From assembly GCA_905250025.1 (NCBI GenBank), contig CAJNOJ010000058.1, positions 310,001-374,000 on the forward strand: DNA of 64,000 nucleotides. Reading direction: 5' to 3'. The position numbers and the translations under genes were made by a program. Source of the DNA: Adineta ricciae (lineage: Eukaryota; Rotifera; Eurotatoria; Adinetida; Adinetidae). Positions 48,851 through 59,913 of the stretch are shown one piece after another (position 1 is the first letter of the stretch; each line of letters begins with the position of its first letter). A model generated the notes under the pieces. It worked only from the letters and a program-made list of their open reading frames with translations, did not search any database and was not told the DNA's origin.

Positions 48851-49555
48851 GTTTAGAAACATATGTACTTCTGTTGTTTCTTATTTCAGAAAATGATTCG
48901 TTTTCGTGTTCTGTCAAAAGTATGTTTTTGAGACATTATAAATCAGAGAGAAGCTTTTTCTGTTGTCGTTGTTGTTACATGTCTCGTACTATATAAAAAG
49001 AAAAATTTGTCATATCGAACCCATAGAGGTATACCCAATCGAATGGAGTTTATTAACGTTGTTTTCGTCGCTATTGAAGTCGATTAATCATTACCTCGTA
49101 TTTACTAATGGTACCAGCAATAAATCTATAATATTTATACTTCACAAAAGAAAATCTGGTGGCACTTTTTCTCGTTTTTCCCCTTGATCGCAGATCGATG
49201 AAAATAAGGTCAGGTTGAATTGCAACTTCATTGATTTTATGGCACAGAAGTACCCGTTCGAGCCTACATATTCCTTTTCAAACAGTTTATTTCTACCTAG
49301 CAATCACTCATTGGATGAAGGCTACAAAATCAACGTTTTTCTTTAATAGCTTGCCATGTTTAAAGATTCATTACACGATCCGACAACATGAATACAACAC
49401 AAAAGGTCATTTGCTCGATGACTACAGCTAAAATCGATGATCGAACTTCATTGTAGTCGATCTTTTCTTCGTAGAATAGCGATTTGATGCATGTCAATCT
49501 CGCTTCGTTTCTTTGAATGAGAAAAAAAAAATGTTTAAAATACACTTAAAGTTAT
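48851..49555. other. 0.7-kb gap, no gene seen
   Basis: Upstream of STRA6-like (minus) and downstream of the LIM-homeobox gene (minus). Only short frames. Confidence 0.4.
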
Positions 49556-50598
49556 TTATTCACACCACTGTCGTTTTGAAATTGAACTGTTACTACTGCC
49601 ACTAGTCGATCGCGTTCGCGATGAGGTTCTTTGCTAGAGAATGCAATTACATCAATCACAAGATCGTTCATAAATTTACCTTCTTCTGTCGAGCTCGAGT
49701 GTTCTGAAACCAAACTTGAATAACCCGTTTACTCAATCCTAGAATAAACTACTACTAAGAGCACAATTCATCGAACAAGTCCTATACCTATTATTTGTGA
49801 AATATGCTCCAATTCTTGTCCATCTGGATTTTGATCGATCTCGAAACTTGCTTGTAATACTTGTAATTGTTCTTCGCTAAATGCCGTTCGGACTCTCTTC
49901 GTTCTGTTCTGTTTTTGATCTATGCAGTCCATTTAAAATAGAACACACATATTTTCTTCGACCTTACCGTCGTTTTTGTCATCATTTCCATCGATGACAT
50001 GCGTTTTACATAGAATATGCCCATTGTCTAGTGAATATTCTTCACCTGTTGATAGCTGTCGTTCGCACGTGTAACAAGCGAAACATGTTAAATGATAAAC
50101 ATAATCACATGCACGACGAATCCAATCATTCGGAGATATTAAACGATTGCATTTAGGACATTTATGAACAAAATATCTCGAAATGAAAAGAAAAAAAATC
50201 GAAGCATTAGTTTTTTTATTATCCTGAAGTGTACCTATAATAATCCTGTCGACAGACAATACGCGTTCCTTTTAAGAAACATGTAGATTGCTCATCGAGA
50301 TGTTGCTGACAGACTGAACATTGTAAACATGCTTCATGGTAGATTTTCGGACCAGCACGAAGATAAAACTCATCCGTGATACCTCGTCGACAGACATTGC
50401 AGTAAAAACATTCCAGATCTTCTCGATACATCTATAGATGAAACAAAACGAAGGATAGAATGTCAAACATCGTATTTCGGTGATTTACTTGTTTGTTGTG
50501 GGACAATTGTTCCGTTAGCTAAAGTAAAAGCTCAACTGAATACGTTTTTCTTTCATAAATAAAAAATTTACTTTCTTCACACGTCGTTCATCCAGCAT
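49556..50598 (-). CDS. LIM-homeobox transcription factor, Lhx6/8-Arrowhead class
   Basis: Seven exons (50572-50598, 50489-50518, 50235-50431, 49968-50176, 49788-49919, 49680-49738, 49556-49633) give 243 residues. LIM1 starts CFYCNVCRRGITDEFYLRAG and LIM2 CPKCNRLISPNDWIRRAC, each with the C-x2-C / H-x2-C zinc pattern. The homeodomain begins NRTKRVRTAFSEEQLQVLQA, includes SFEIDQNPDGQELEHISQI and ends RVIQVWFQNTRARQKK. The NPDGQ loop and RVRTxFxEEQLQVLQ are characteristic of Arrowhead/Lhx6/Lhx8. It is a nuclear DNA-binding protein whose LIM domains bind Ldb cofactors; relatives specify neurons and imaginal or forebrain fates. The protein is short, with only about 26 residues after the homeodomain. 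The first two tiny exons are inferred from splice phase and are less certain. Confidence 0.93.
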
Positions 50599-51132
50599 TC
50601 AAAATGAACATAGAAGTTTTTCTTTTGGATTAGTTAGAAGAAAACGAACAATACACATAATCATGGATAGATTGTTCCCTTTTCCCTGTAATAGCACCGC
50701 AAAGATCTGTATTGATCCGATATCCCACAGTGATGTGTCCATTCAATTATCTCATGCATATGAAATTCCAACAGGAAACTGATGAGCAGTAAACGAAGTT
50801 GAAGGATTTTTTTTTGGAATGAATTCTTTTGAAAATTAACTGCGTGAATCGAAATCAATGATGAGAAAGTAATTCACGGAAGACATGATGTTAAGTTATG
50901 TTTTTCATCGGCGGAAAAGCTTCAAGTTTATGTATAATTATGTTCATTGTTAAAACCCATTTTTTAAATTTATATTCGATGAATTTAATTACTAAAATGC
51001 GTATGATGAGTGGAAAACGATGAAAGTAATAGCTTTTTCCCTGGAAACTTCAGTCGCATTGAAGAAAGAATTGTTTTCCTCTCAGAGTGTTACCAAGCAA
51101 AGCAAATGGCTTATAAATACAGCGGAAAAACT
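50599..51132. other. Divergent intergenic region, no gene seen
   Basis: Promoter side of the LIM-homeobox gene (minus) and of the secreted orphan (plus). No recognisable element. Confidence 0.4.
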
Positions 51133-51693
51133 ATGAACAACAAGCAGAAGAACATGACTAGAACTTCAATCATCATTACTCTCGTGAGCTGTTTCAGAAA
51201 CTTTCTTTACAAAGCATTCGAACACAGAAATATTTCGTTTGTTTAGGTGTGCGTAGCTGTTAGTACAGCTTTTGATGCGCGTTACAAATCCGCCTATCAG
51301 AATAATGCTAATTATCCAACATTCATGCAGTATCGTAATGCAAGGTTCGATGGAAAAACTTCCTGGACATCAAAAATATGTGTTAATAAGACAGTAGCAC
51401 AAGAATTTCTGTCGGAAACGCAAAAGATGATTGCTACTCTCGAAGCAGATCATGATTACGACCGTGTTCTTCAGAATCGTGCGACAGTGATCGCCTATCT
51501 AAAAGACACTGCCAATGCCAATACTCTTTCATCGAATTGTACGGAATACTTTAATGGTTTTAAAAATGCTCAAAAAGTGGATCAACAACTCCTTAGCCAA
51601 CAAATGAAATTCGAAGCAAACCTACGCAGTCTTTTCCAGAAGGTTCTTGCACCATTAGTCGGCGTTGGCGCTCCTCTTTACGTGGATTTTTAG
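51133..51693 (+). CDS. Small secreted orphan protein
   Basis: Two exons (51133-51183 and 51247-51693; donor GTGAGC, acceptor TTTAG) give 165 residues. The junction assembles a signal peptide that neither exon shows alone (MTRTSIIITL from exon 1, VCVAVSTAFDARY from exon 2), which supports the splice. The mature protein is mostly helical-looking and hydrophilic, with two Cys (KICVNKT and SSNCTEY) and N-glycosylation sequons at both, ending in LVGVGAPLYVDF. No family recognised. The second ATG (51154) is an equally good start. Confidence 0.65.
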
Positions 51694-51938
51694 ATCCTTA
51701 AAATTCGCTTTAATTATTTCAAATAAAACCAGAATTCTTTCCCTAGCGCTTCGCCGTTTTTTCGTTGTGTCTAAGGAAAAAGAAATAAATGCGAATATCA
51801 TATTCGTTGATGACGACATCTTCACTCAGAACGAAAAATAGAGGTATATTCACCCTATAAAATATCTTAATGACGTAAATATAAAACGGGTGAAATCGCC
51901 AGAATCTGATTTACGTTGTTTGATTTATTTGAAGCAAC

Positions 51939-54900
51939 ATGGTGTCACTTCAGCGAATCGATAATTTTATCAATGGAAAATTTGTACCGGCTGAAAGTTA
52001 TTTAGATAGTTTGAATCCAAGTACGGAAGAAGTTATTGCTCAAATAGCGGATGGTTCAGCAGAAGATGCGGATCGAGCTGTGCAGGCAGCCCGACAAGCA
52101 TTCCCTTCGTATGTAGTCGATGTCAGAATGAGAAATAGATCGAAATCTTGCTCGTTTAGATGGAGTCGTGAAACTGCCGGCAGACGTGCACATTATTTAA
52201 ATCGAATAGCTGACTTAATTCAAGCACGTTTAGAAGATTTCGCACGTGCTGAATCCTTAGATCAGGGCAAACCATTATGGCTAGCTCGCACTGCTGAGAT
52301 TCCACGTGCTATTGAAAATTTCCGATTTTTTGCCACAGCTCTAATGCAAAGTCGTGAAAGGTAACAGAAAACTTTTCCTGAATGACGAAAACTTCTTCGA
52401 TTTTACTAGTTTCACTCCACATGGAACAGTACCGAATGTTATTAGTTACACAACTCGTACACCCATCGGAGTTGCACTGTTAATCAGTCCATGGAATTTA
52501 CCATTATACTTATTAACATGGAAGATCGCTCCGTGCATTGCTTTTGGTTGTACTTGTGTGTGTAAACCAAGTGAATTCACTTCTATTACAGCTGGTATGC
52601 TTGCTCAAGTCTTCATTGACGCAGGTATATTCTTGTTCTTCTTATGTCGAATGTCTGACTCGATAAAAGGCTCTTAATTGCCGTGCAAGACGTTTTTCTA
52701 CATCAGTTCGTGTTCCTTGTTCGTCTTCGAATGTTTCGAATTCGACAATATTTGTATAGGATGCGTTGGTATCCGTTACCATAACTGTTGGCAAGCAATG
52801 GGAGTGAATGACACGTTCGTTCGGCGTTATCGAGTTCGATAGAAACGAATTTCGTAATGGTAGCGTTTGTAGATTAGTGTTTGGAAAGCGACGGATTTTA
52901 ATAGCAAATATTTGGAATGGACTTTTCGAGAAGGTTTGATCAGTTCGATCATCGAAGAAAAACTTAGGTTGAACGGGTAGCTTTACTTCCTTCTAGAAAA
53001 TACGAAGAAAAGCGATTGACTTTTTCGATAATTGTTCGAGATTTTACTGTCGAACTGTGATTAGCCGGCGGATTCGATGTTTTGTGTTTATTTTCTACAG
53101 GTACTTTGATTTCTGTTGCCACTTGACGTTCATTGGGATCGAGTCTTGTGACCAAAATTGATTTCTGACGGAAACTTAACGGTGGTTTCGTCATAGCTGT
53201 AATAATTGCATGAGTATTATTCGTATTAAACGAGACTTTATTCTTTTCATTTGCCAGCGGAGGTTTCCTAACCGATGCTGAAAACGATTTTCGTTTGAAC
53301 GATGCAGATGAATGATGCGGCGAACGACGTTTCACATTAGTATTAGTTAAATTCAATTTACTTCCATACATAGGATGATGATGCGATTCATTGAAGTATT
53401 GCAAATGTTTCTTTCGTTGATATCGTATATAAAAGATGAGAATTATAGTTAGAATACACCAGATGAGAAGAATGAATAGGATGATGAGCGCTAAACGAAG
53501 AAGAATATTTGTCGGCGATTCGCCTAGAAAGTACTTTTTGAAGAGACTCGGTGTGTCACTGGAATCCTGCGTGAGATTGTTCATTGCAATTGAAAGAAGT
53601 TTATTGATAGAAGAAAAAGAAGAAAAAGGAGGAGGAGATGTATATTTTATAATTAAAAAGTTCTCCTTACATTTTTCTTTCGTATTAGTGCAAGATGAAT
53701 GGAAGAAGAAACACTTCTACTAATAGCAACCATGTGATCATAGCAGAATGACAGTTCACTATGATGAATTTGTTTTGTAATTGAAAGAAAGAGAAAGAGA
53801 CTTCCAATTACGCATTCATAAGCATGAAAGACAATAAGTTGAATTAACTGGCGTCTCCGCCTACATTCATCAGGTACCTTATGGTTTTCTTCTTGCATGT
53901 AGAACTTCCTTCCGGGGTGGTGAATTTCGTGTTTGGTGTTGGTCCGCGAGCAGGCCAAGCGTTAGTTACACATCCTGAAGTGAACGTTATCTCATTCACT
54001 GGAAGTACTCAAACCGGTTATCATATAAAAAAAGCAACATCGCATTTATCGGTGAAATTATCTTTGGAAGTAAGTGCAAAGAAGATTTCAAGTTATAAAT
54101 AGATCTCATTTTTTAGATGGGAGGAAAGAACGCCGGAATTATCTTTAACGATGTCGATCTTGTCAAGTGTATTCCAGTTTTATTGAGGTATTTCACTAGA
54201 ATAAACTGCTTTTTTTTGCAGGAAATAAACATCTGTTTAGATCATGCTTTCTCAATTCTGGACAAATTTGTTTGTGCACGAGTCGGTTGTATGTTCAGCG
54301 AGGCATCTACGATGAATTTCTTCAGAAATTTCTACCCGAAGTCAGGTCTGTTGAGTGTAGGACATGACTTTTCCACGTTGACTAATTTATATCGATTAGG
54401 AAATTGAAAGTTGGCGATCCATTTGATGAAAATACAAAAATGGGACCTGTGGTAAGTAAAGAGCATAAGGATAAAATCGAGAAATATCTCGAGTTAGCTC
54501 GACAAAATGGACATGAAATCGTTTCCGGTGGAGAAATGGATCCGAATGTAAAATCGACAAAGAAAGGTTACTACATTATGCCGACGGTGATTTTGAATGT
54601 TGATGACCGATCAAAATTAATGACGGAAGAAATTTTCGGACCTGTCGTTTGCATTGTACCATTTGATACCGAAGACGAAGTAAATAATTTTGAAGAAACA
54701 TCGTTTTCAGTGAAAATTGACAAAGTTTTTAGGCTATTGAACGTGCAAACAATGTGCAATATGGTCTTTGTGGTTGTATATGGACAGAAAATATTGGACG
54801 AGCACATCGTCTTGCTACACGCATGGAAGTAAGACGAATTAGAATCTCGTGAACATGAAATCTTCTTTTGATTGTAGTGTGGAACAGTTTGGATCAATAG

Positions 54901-55027
54901 TTGGCTTATACGCGATCTTCGAATGCCATTCGGTGGTGTCAAGGATAGTGGTATTGGTCGAGAAGGTTATCCGTACTCGGAAGAAGTTTTCACCGAAGTG
55001 AAAACTGTTTGCATTAACGTTGCTTAG
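51939..55027 (+). CDS. ALDH8A1: Aldehyde dehydrogenase, ALDH8A1-like (2-aminomuconic semialdehyde dehydrogenase)
   Basis: Nine exons join in phase: 51939-52108, 52160-52360, 52410-52624, 53903-54069, 54117-54187, 54241-54345, 54400-54679, 54733-54828 and 54878-55027, giving 484 residues (human 487). Landmarks: NFINGKFVPAES, ISPWNLPLYLLTWKIAP, KPSEFTSITAG, FTGSTQTG (NAD fold), KLSLEMGGKNAGIIF with the general-base Glu, SGQICLCTSRLYVQ with the catalytic Cys, EEIFGPVVCIVPF and MPFGGVKDSGIGREG. ALDH8A1 oxidises 2-aminomuconate semialdehyde in the kynurenine branch of tryptophan breakdown (earlier described as a retinal dehydrogenase). Cytosolic, tetrameric by family. Intron 3 (52625-53902) is about 20 times longer than the others and holds an antisense gene. 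Confidence 0.95.
52642..53584 (-). CDS. Orphan single-TM protein nested antisense in ALDH8A1 intron 3
   Basis: Two exons (53048-53584 and 52642-52992) separated by a 55-base GTAAAA...TTCTAG intron give 295 residues. The short N-terminal segment (MNNLTQDSSDTPSLFKKYF, with an N-L-T sequon) precedes a strong TM at about residues 29-54 (LALIILFILLIWCILTIILI). A basic stop-transfer (YQRKKHLQYF) follows, then a Ser/Lys/Asn-rich, probably cytosolic and disordered tail, with a more structured C-terminal part (FQIFAIKIRRFPNTNLQTLP, VIHSHCLPTVMV, ARQLRAFYRVRHST). The splice was chosen because the unspliced frame stops at 52964, whereas the second exon stays open for 116 codons. No family recognised. 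The gene begins and ends inside the host intron, its stop only 18 bases from the ALDH donor. Confidence 0.65.
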
Positions 55028-55165
55028 ACTGCCTTCGTATAAACATTCATATCAACGAAAGTACCATTGATTAAGTCATATCGATCTATTTTATTAAAGT
55101 ATTCATTGATTAAGGTGTTAGATTCTATCTAAACGTGAAAATTTCGAATCATTCAAAAACAAAGT

Positions 55166-56737
55166 TCAAGGAAGATCATTTATGGCCATTCGATAAGGCT
55201 TCTCTATTGTTCCCATAAGCACTTCAGCATTCGAATTCAAATCGCCGATTAATTTTCGACAGTTTCCAGACGGGCTAATCATTTCGATACCGTTAACCGT
55301 TCTACGTAATACTACGATCGTAGCTAAATCTTGATGGCCATCATTTATCATTGCTGATAATGCACCTATATCTGCATCTATAGTTGATTGAAAACGAATA
55401 CCCGAATAAATTTCACCGGATGCTGTACGCAGAGCAGCAGCGTTTGTTGAGTCTAATCGATTCATGGCATACCTTGCTTTATCAATTAACTCCCTATCGG
55501 AATATGCATCTTGTTTGGAGTCTAAATTCATCGAAAGATTTAATGCTCGATTGAGATCATTGATAATATCGTATACATTTTCTAAACCGACAGACATTCG
55601 AATCAACTGATCGGACATTTTTTCATTCGTTTCTGCTTCATACAGTGTTGATCGGTGTGTCATAATCGAAGGCGATTCGATTAGAGTCTCGCATCCACCC
55701 AGACTCACAGCAACCGTACATAATTTCAATTCACGAAGAAATCTTTTCGTATCAGCAGCCTCGTGTAAGACGTAACTACACATGCCCGACGCTCCACCTT
55801 GTTTTTTGTAGATATCATGCTGAGGGTGCGATGGTAAAGCTGGATAGAATACACGTTCAACTGCAGGATGACCCTCGAGAAATTGTGCGATTTGTAAAGC
55901 ATTTTTCATATGCTGTCGCATGCGTATAGGAAGCGTATTTAGACCTCGACGAACCAAATAACAATCAAATGGCGATAGATTCATATGTAATAATGATTGA
56001 CTCGTTTTGAGTATATCATATAAATCTTTTCGATTCGTTGATAAACATCCGCCGATGACATCCGTGTGACCATTGATGAATTTCGTCATTGATGATAAGC
56101 AGATATCAGCACCAAGTGCAAGTGGTGATTGATTTAACGGAGAAGCAAATGTATTGTCAACGACAACAATTATCGAAGAATCATGAGCGTGAACTAAAGA
56201 TGCTATTGTTTGAATGTCCACGAGACGCATCGAAGGGTTTGATGGAGATTCAAGCCAAACAAGACGGGTATTCGAATGGAGATGTTTGGTTATAATCGAC
56301 GGTGTTTGCGATAAATTAATAAACGATGAATGAATTGACCAACGGCTCAGACATGCTCTTAATAGAATGAAAACAAAATGAAACACGAACGAATGGAAAT
56401 GGAGTCATTACTTGAAAAGATTTGTTATTCCCGAATAGGCATCATCTACAATAACTGCATGATCATCCTTTTTCAAAAAGCTCAAACAAACTGAAGTTGC
56501 TGCTGCTAGGCCTGACGCGAATGTTAAACTTGGCTGTTGCGCTTTATCCAAACAAGTCAATGTTTCTTCCAACGCTTGTCGCGTTGGATTTATCGACGGT
56601 TTTTCACCATCCGATAAATATATCGGCGGGATGACCCCATTCAGCCACAGTTTGATTTCCTCATCGGAAATTCCATCCGCATCGCGATGAATACAAAACG
56701 TGTCCATAGCCGAAAATGACGATAAGATAACGATCAT
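55166..56737 (-). CDS. PLP-dependent cystathionine-lyase-like enzyme fused to a degenerate cytidine-deaminase-like domain
   Basis: Two exons (56412-56737, 55166-56357) give 505 residues, or 495 if the start is the ATG at 56707. Residues ~10-385 are a Cys/Met-metabolism PLP enzyme: SINPTRQALEETLTCLD, FASGLAAATSVCLSFL, VDDAYSGITNLF, WLESPSNPSMRLVDI, VVVDNTFASPLNQSPLALGA, SSMTKFINGHTDVIGG with the Schiff-base Lys, and SIMTHRSTLY. The YSRSGNPTR motif of true cystathionine gamma-lyases, whose Tyr and Arg hold the PLP phosphate, reads KPSINPTR, so both are lost. Residues ~395-505 resemble cytidine deaminase (ALRTASGEIYSGIRFQST, DADIGALSAMINDGH, SPSGNCRKLIGDL), but C/H-A-E is D-A-D and P-C-x2-C is P-S-G-N-C, so zinc binding and catalysis look lost. 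Substrate unknown. It is convergent with ALDH8A1, 138 bases apart. Confidence 0.85.
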
Positions 56738-57034
56738 CGTGAAATCGAATACTTGCCTTGGCAACTAGAGACATCTATCACGTGTTAATCATAATCAGAA
56801 GATTAAATTAGACCATGCAGCAATTATCGAATTAAGCTTATCGCAAGTATCATCACATATTTCTTCGTTTGTATATATTGTTCCGTGATCAGATTGGATA
56901 ATCTTCTTCGTATGACTCAGTCTCATCAATTGAACAACTATAACACCCGTCTTCGTGTTCTTTTGTCCCGCGAGAAATATCGATTCTTCCTGTAAGCCTT
57001 GGACCGAATTCAAACCGTCATTTTATTCTTCTAG

Positions 57035-59913
57035 ATGGCAACGAACGGCAACAGTGAGGATACTGATTGGCAAAAATTACCGTCGGATCAAAAAGTTCAA
57101 CATAAAGTAAACCAACAGAAGGTAAAACTTTGGATAAACTCTTTATTTGAAGGCATGGAAAGCTCGCGTGACTGGTTATGAAGAATGTGTCAAACTATTT
57201 CGTACACAAAATTCAGATCAAAGTCCTGAGTTCAATAAATATGTTGGTCTAATGAAAAAATTCGTCATTGACTCGCACGACAATGCGCGTGAGAAAGCAC
57301 TAGACGCTGTGTTTGCTTTCGTTGAAGAAGCGAGTATCGCTGGCAAGTAAGTGCAACGGAAAGATCTTTTGATATCGTACAAAAAATGATTTTCATTGGA
57401 TAGAACTGTCAATGAAGTTTCTGCGGGTTTGATTACGAAATGTTTGAACGGACGACCGAAAATGAAAGAACGAGCATTTGACATTCTGTTGATGTACATT
57501 GAAATTGAAAAGCAAGTTGAAATCGAAGAAGAGCTCGTGAAAGGTTTAGAAAATAAACAACCGAAGATCGTACAAGCTTGCCTGGAAATTCTTCGAAGAG
57601 GATTAGCGTAAGTAACGAAATCTATCATGCGATTTGCATTGAAGATGTTTTGTAGTGAATTCGGTTCGAAAGTTCTTCCGATAAAACCGTTTCTCAAACA
57701 AGTCATTCCATTGCTTGACGATCGAGACAAAACTGTTCGCGATGAATCAAAGTTATTATTAGTAGAAGTTTACAAATGGATCGGTAAACAAACGTTAACC
57801 CCGATGATTCAAAATGTCAAGCCAATTCAAGTAAATTTCACTGAAGATTTATTCATTTTCGATTGCATTTGATTTAGATGCAAGAATTGCAAACTGAGTT
57901 CGATAAATTAGATCTGAACGGTGCTGATAAACCTCGACAGACACGTTTTCTTCGTTCACAACAAGATCTTAAACAAAAAATGGAAGATGCCAGTTGTGTA
58001 CCTTCATCTGTTGTTATTGAAGATGCAAATGTTGAGAGTAAAGAGTGCGACGTATTGGGAAAATTTTACGTTGATTCAATGGATTTTAGTGCAAGAAGAT
58101 CTTGATCCATTTGACATGTTGGAAGCAGTGAATATTCTTGAACGATTGCCTAAAGATTTCTATGAAAAAATTGTATGTGTTAGGTGAAGAAAGAACAACG
58201 AAACCGATTGTATTGCTTCTATTTTTTAGGAGTCAAAGCAGTGGAAAGAACGAAAAGAAGCACTGGATGACTTGTTAGCCCTGCTAACTCAAAATCCCAA
58301 GCCAACACCTGACAGTGATTATTCTGAACTGATGAAAATTTTGAGAAAAGTAGTTTGAACATGAATACAATTAATTTCTAGGAAATTCTTTCTTGACCAT
58401 TGTAGATCATAGCCAAAGATAGCAATATTCCTGTAGTTCTCACTGCTGCGAAATGTTTGACAGCATTGGCGAAGGGTTTACGAAAAGTATTCAAGAATTA
58501 TGCTTTAAATGTAAGTGTTCGTTGTTCGGACGGATCTTTTTTTGTCATGTCAATGATCATTTAGGTAATTGACGTTTGTCTTGATCGATGTCGAGAGAAG
58601 AAAAACAATGTTATTGAAGTATTACGCGAAGCATGTGAAGCTGCCTATCCTGCAGTAAGTATCGAGAGTGATTTCAGTGAGAAGTTGTTCGAATTTATGA
58701 TTAGACCAATCTGGAACAATTCTCGGAAGCAGCCGGTGCATTATTAACGCATAAGACTCCAATCGTTCGACAATGTACTCAACAATTTCTAACAAAGTGT
58801 TTTGCAATGGCGACTCAAGCAACATTGCCAAAGAAAATTTTAAAAGTGTATTTGCCGGTATTGATCAAGGTATTTTTGTTTCTCCATGAAGAGTCGCATG
58901 TTCGGATTGATATGAAAATGGTATTGATTTAGAATACAACGGAAGCAGATCCGACTGTACGAGACAGCGCATTTGAAACTTTGGGAATGTTATGGAAATG
59001 CGTTGGAGAAAAGCATATTCTTCCAAATCTAACCGATTTCGATGAATTGAAGTTAAATAAAGTAAAGTTAACTCTAAGTTTGAAACTTTTTCATCAATAT
59101 TGTATTATTCAGATCAAAGAGTACGCGGAAAAATCCGTTCTGCTCAATCTCCGTGGCGAACCACGTTCAGCTGTACCTATCGTTTTCCTACCCGAACCAT
59201 CAACAACACCAACAGTTGCGAAAAAACCAGTTAGTGTTGAAGTGCCTATTATCAAATCTGTTCCATCTAAGCCTGTACCTATCGTGAAAACGAAATCCGT
59301 CGTAGCCGTGAAACCTTCGACACCAACGAATGAATCAGTGGAAGAGAAGAAAAGAGATTCTCGGCCGCCAAAAGTAAGACCATCTGCTACTATTTTAAAC
59401 ATCAAATCTGTTCATTTATCAATCTGTCAGGTATCTGCACCAGTTCGTGCACCTCCTCCTCTTCCTCGAAGTAAACCAACAACTGTAAATACGTCTACGG
59501 CTAAATCTCGGCCAAGTACGGCTCCAATTTCAAAATCAGCGACGATCTCTACGATACAACCACGTAATCAGCGTCTAGTTCCAGTTCTTCTTCCACCTAC
59601 GGCAAAAGCTCGTCCGAAACCGACAGTTCCTACTAATCGACGTTCATCCATCGATTCAACAGCATCAAATCTCCAACGGCAGTCGACATCCACAGGCGGA
59701 TCGACATCATCACTAAGTAGCACCAATACTCAAGCATCAAATCCATCGACACACATGGAAACACCCACATCATCATCAACAACAACAATGTCTATACTTC
59801 GATCAGTGTCTAATGATATTATTTCCTCACCAATTTCTTCGAATTTCAATACAAAAAGTCGTATACCTATACGAAAACTCCCAATGACAATTGTTAAGAA
59901 ATCTTCAGCTTGA
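57035..59913 (+). CDS. Short XMAP215/CKAP5-type microtubule polymerase with two TOG domains
   Basis: Thirteen exons join in phase: 57035-57106, 57153-57346, 57404-57607, 57656-57830, 57878-58037, 58090-58172, 58230-58349, 58406-58510, 58565-58654, 58705-58869, 58933-59061, 59113-59373 and 59431-59913, giving 746 residues. TOG1 (~1-230) matches CKAP5 closely: WQKLPSDQKVQHKAWKARVT, ILLMYIEIEKQVEIEEEL, EFGSKVLPIKPFL and RDESKLLLVEVYKWI; the linker has RQTRFLRSQQDLKQKM. TOG2 (~270-510) has AVNILERLPKDFYEKI, KQWKERKEALDDL and VRDSAFETLGMLWK. A ~230-residue Ser/Pro/Thr/Lys-rich basic tail follows (RSKPTTVNTSTAKSRPSTAP) and ends KKSSA. Animal CKAP5/msps has five TOGs and ~2000 residues; this has two plus a basic tail, like yeast Stu2/Alp14 but without an obvious C-terminal coiled coil. 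The basic tail should bind the microtubule lattice. About 1.1 kb without coding sequence follows, so a missed 3' half is unlikely. Confidence 0.9.

Noticed and set aside
56795..57013. 72-codon minus ORF upstream of the lyase-like gene
   Set aside because: Starts with a non-ATG codon and overlaps the promoter/5' UTR of the TOG gene on the other strand; no features.
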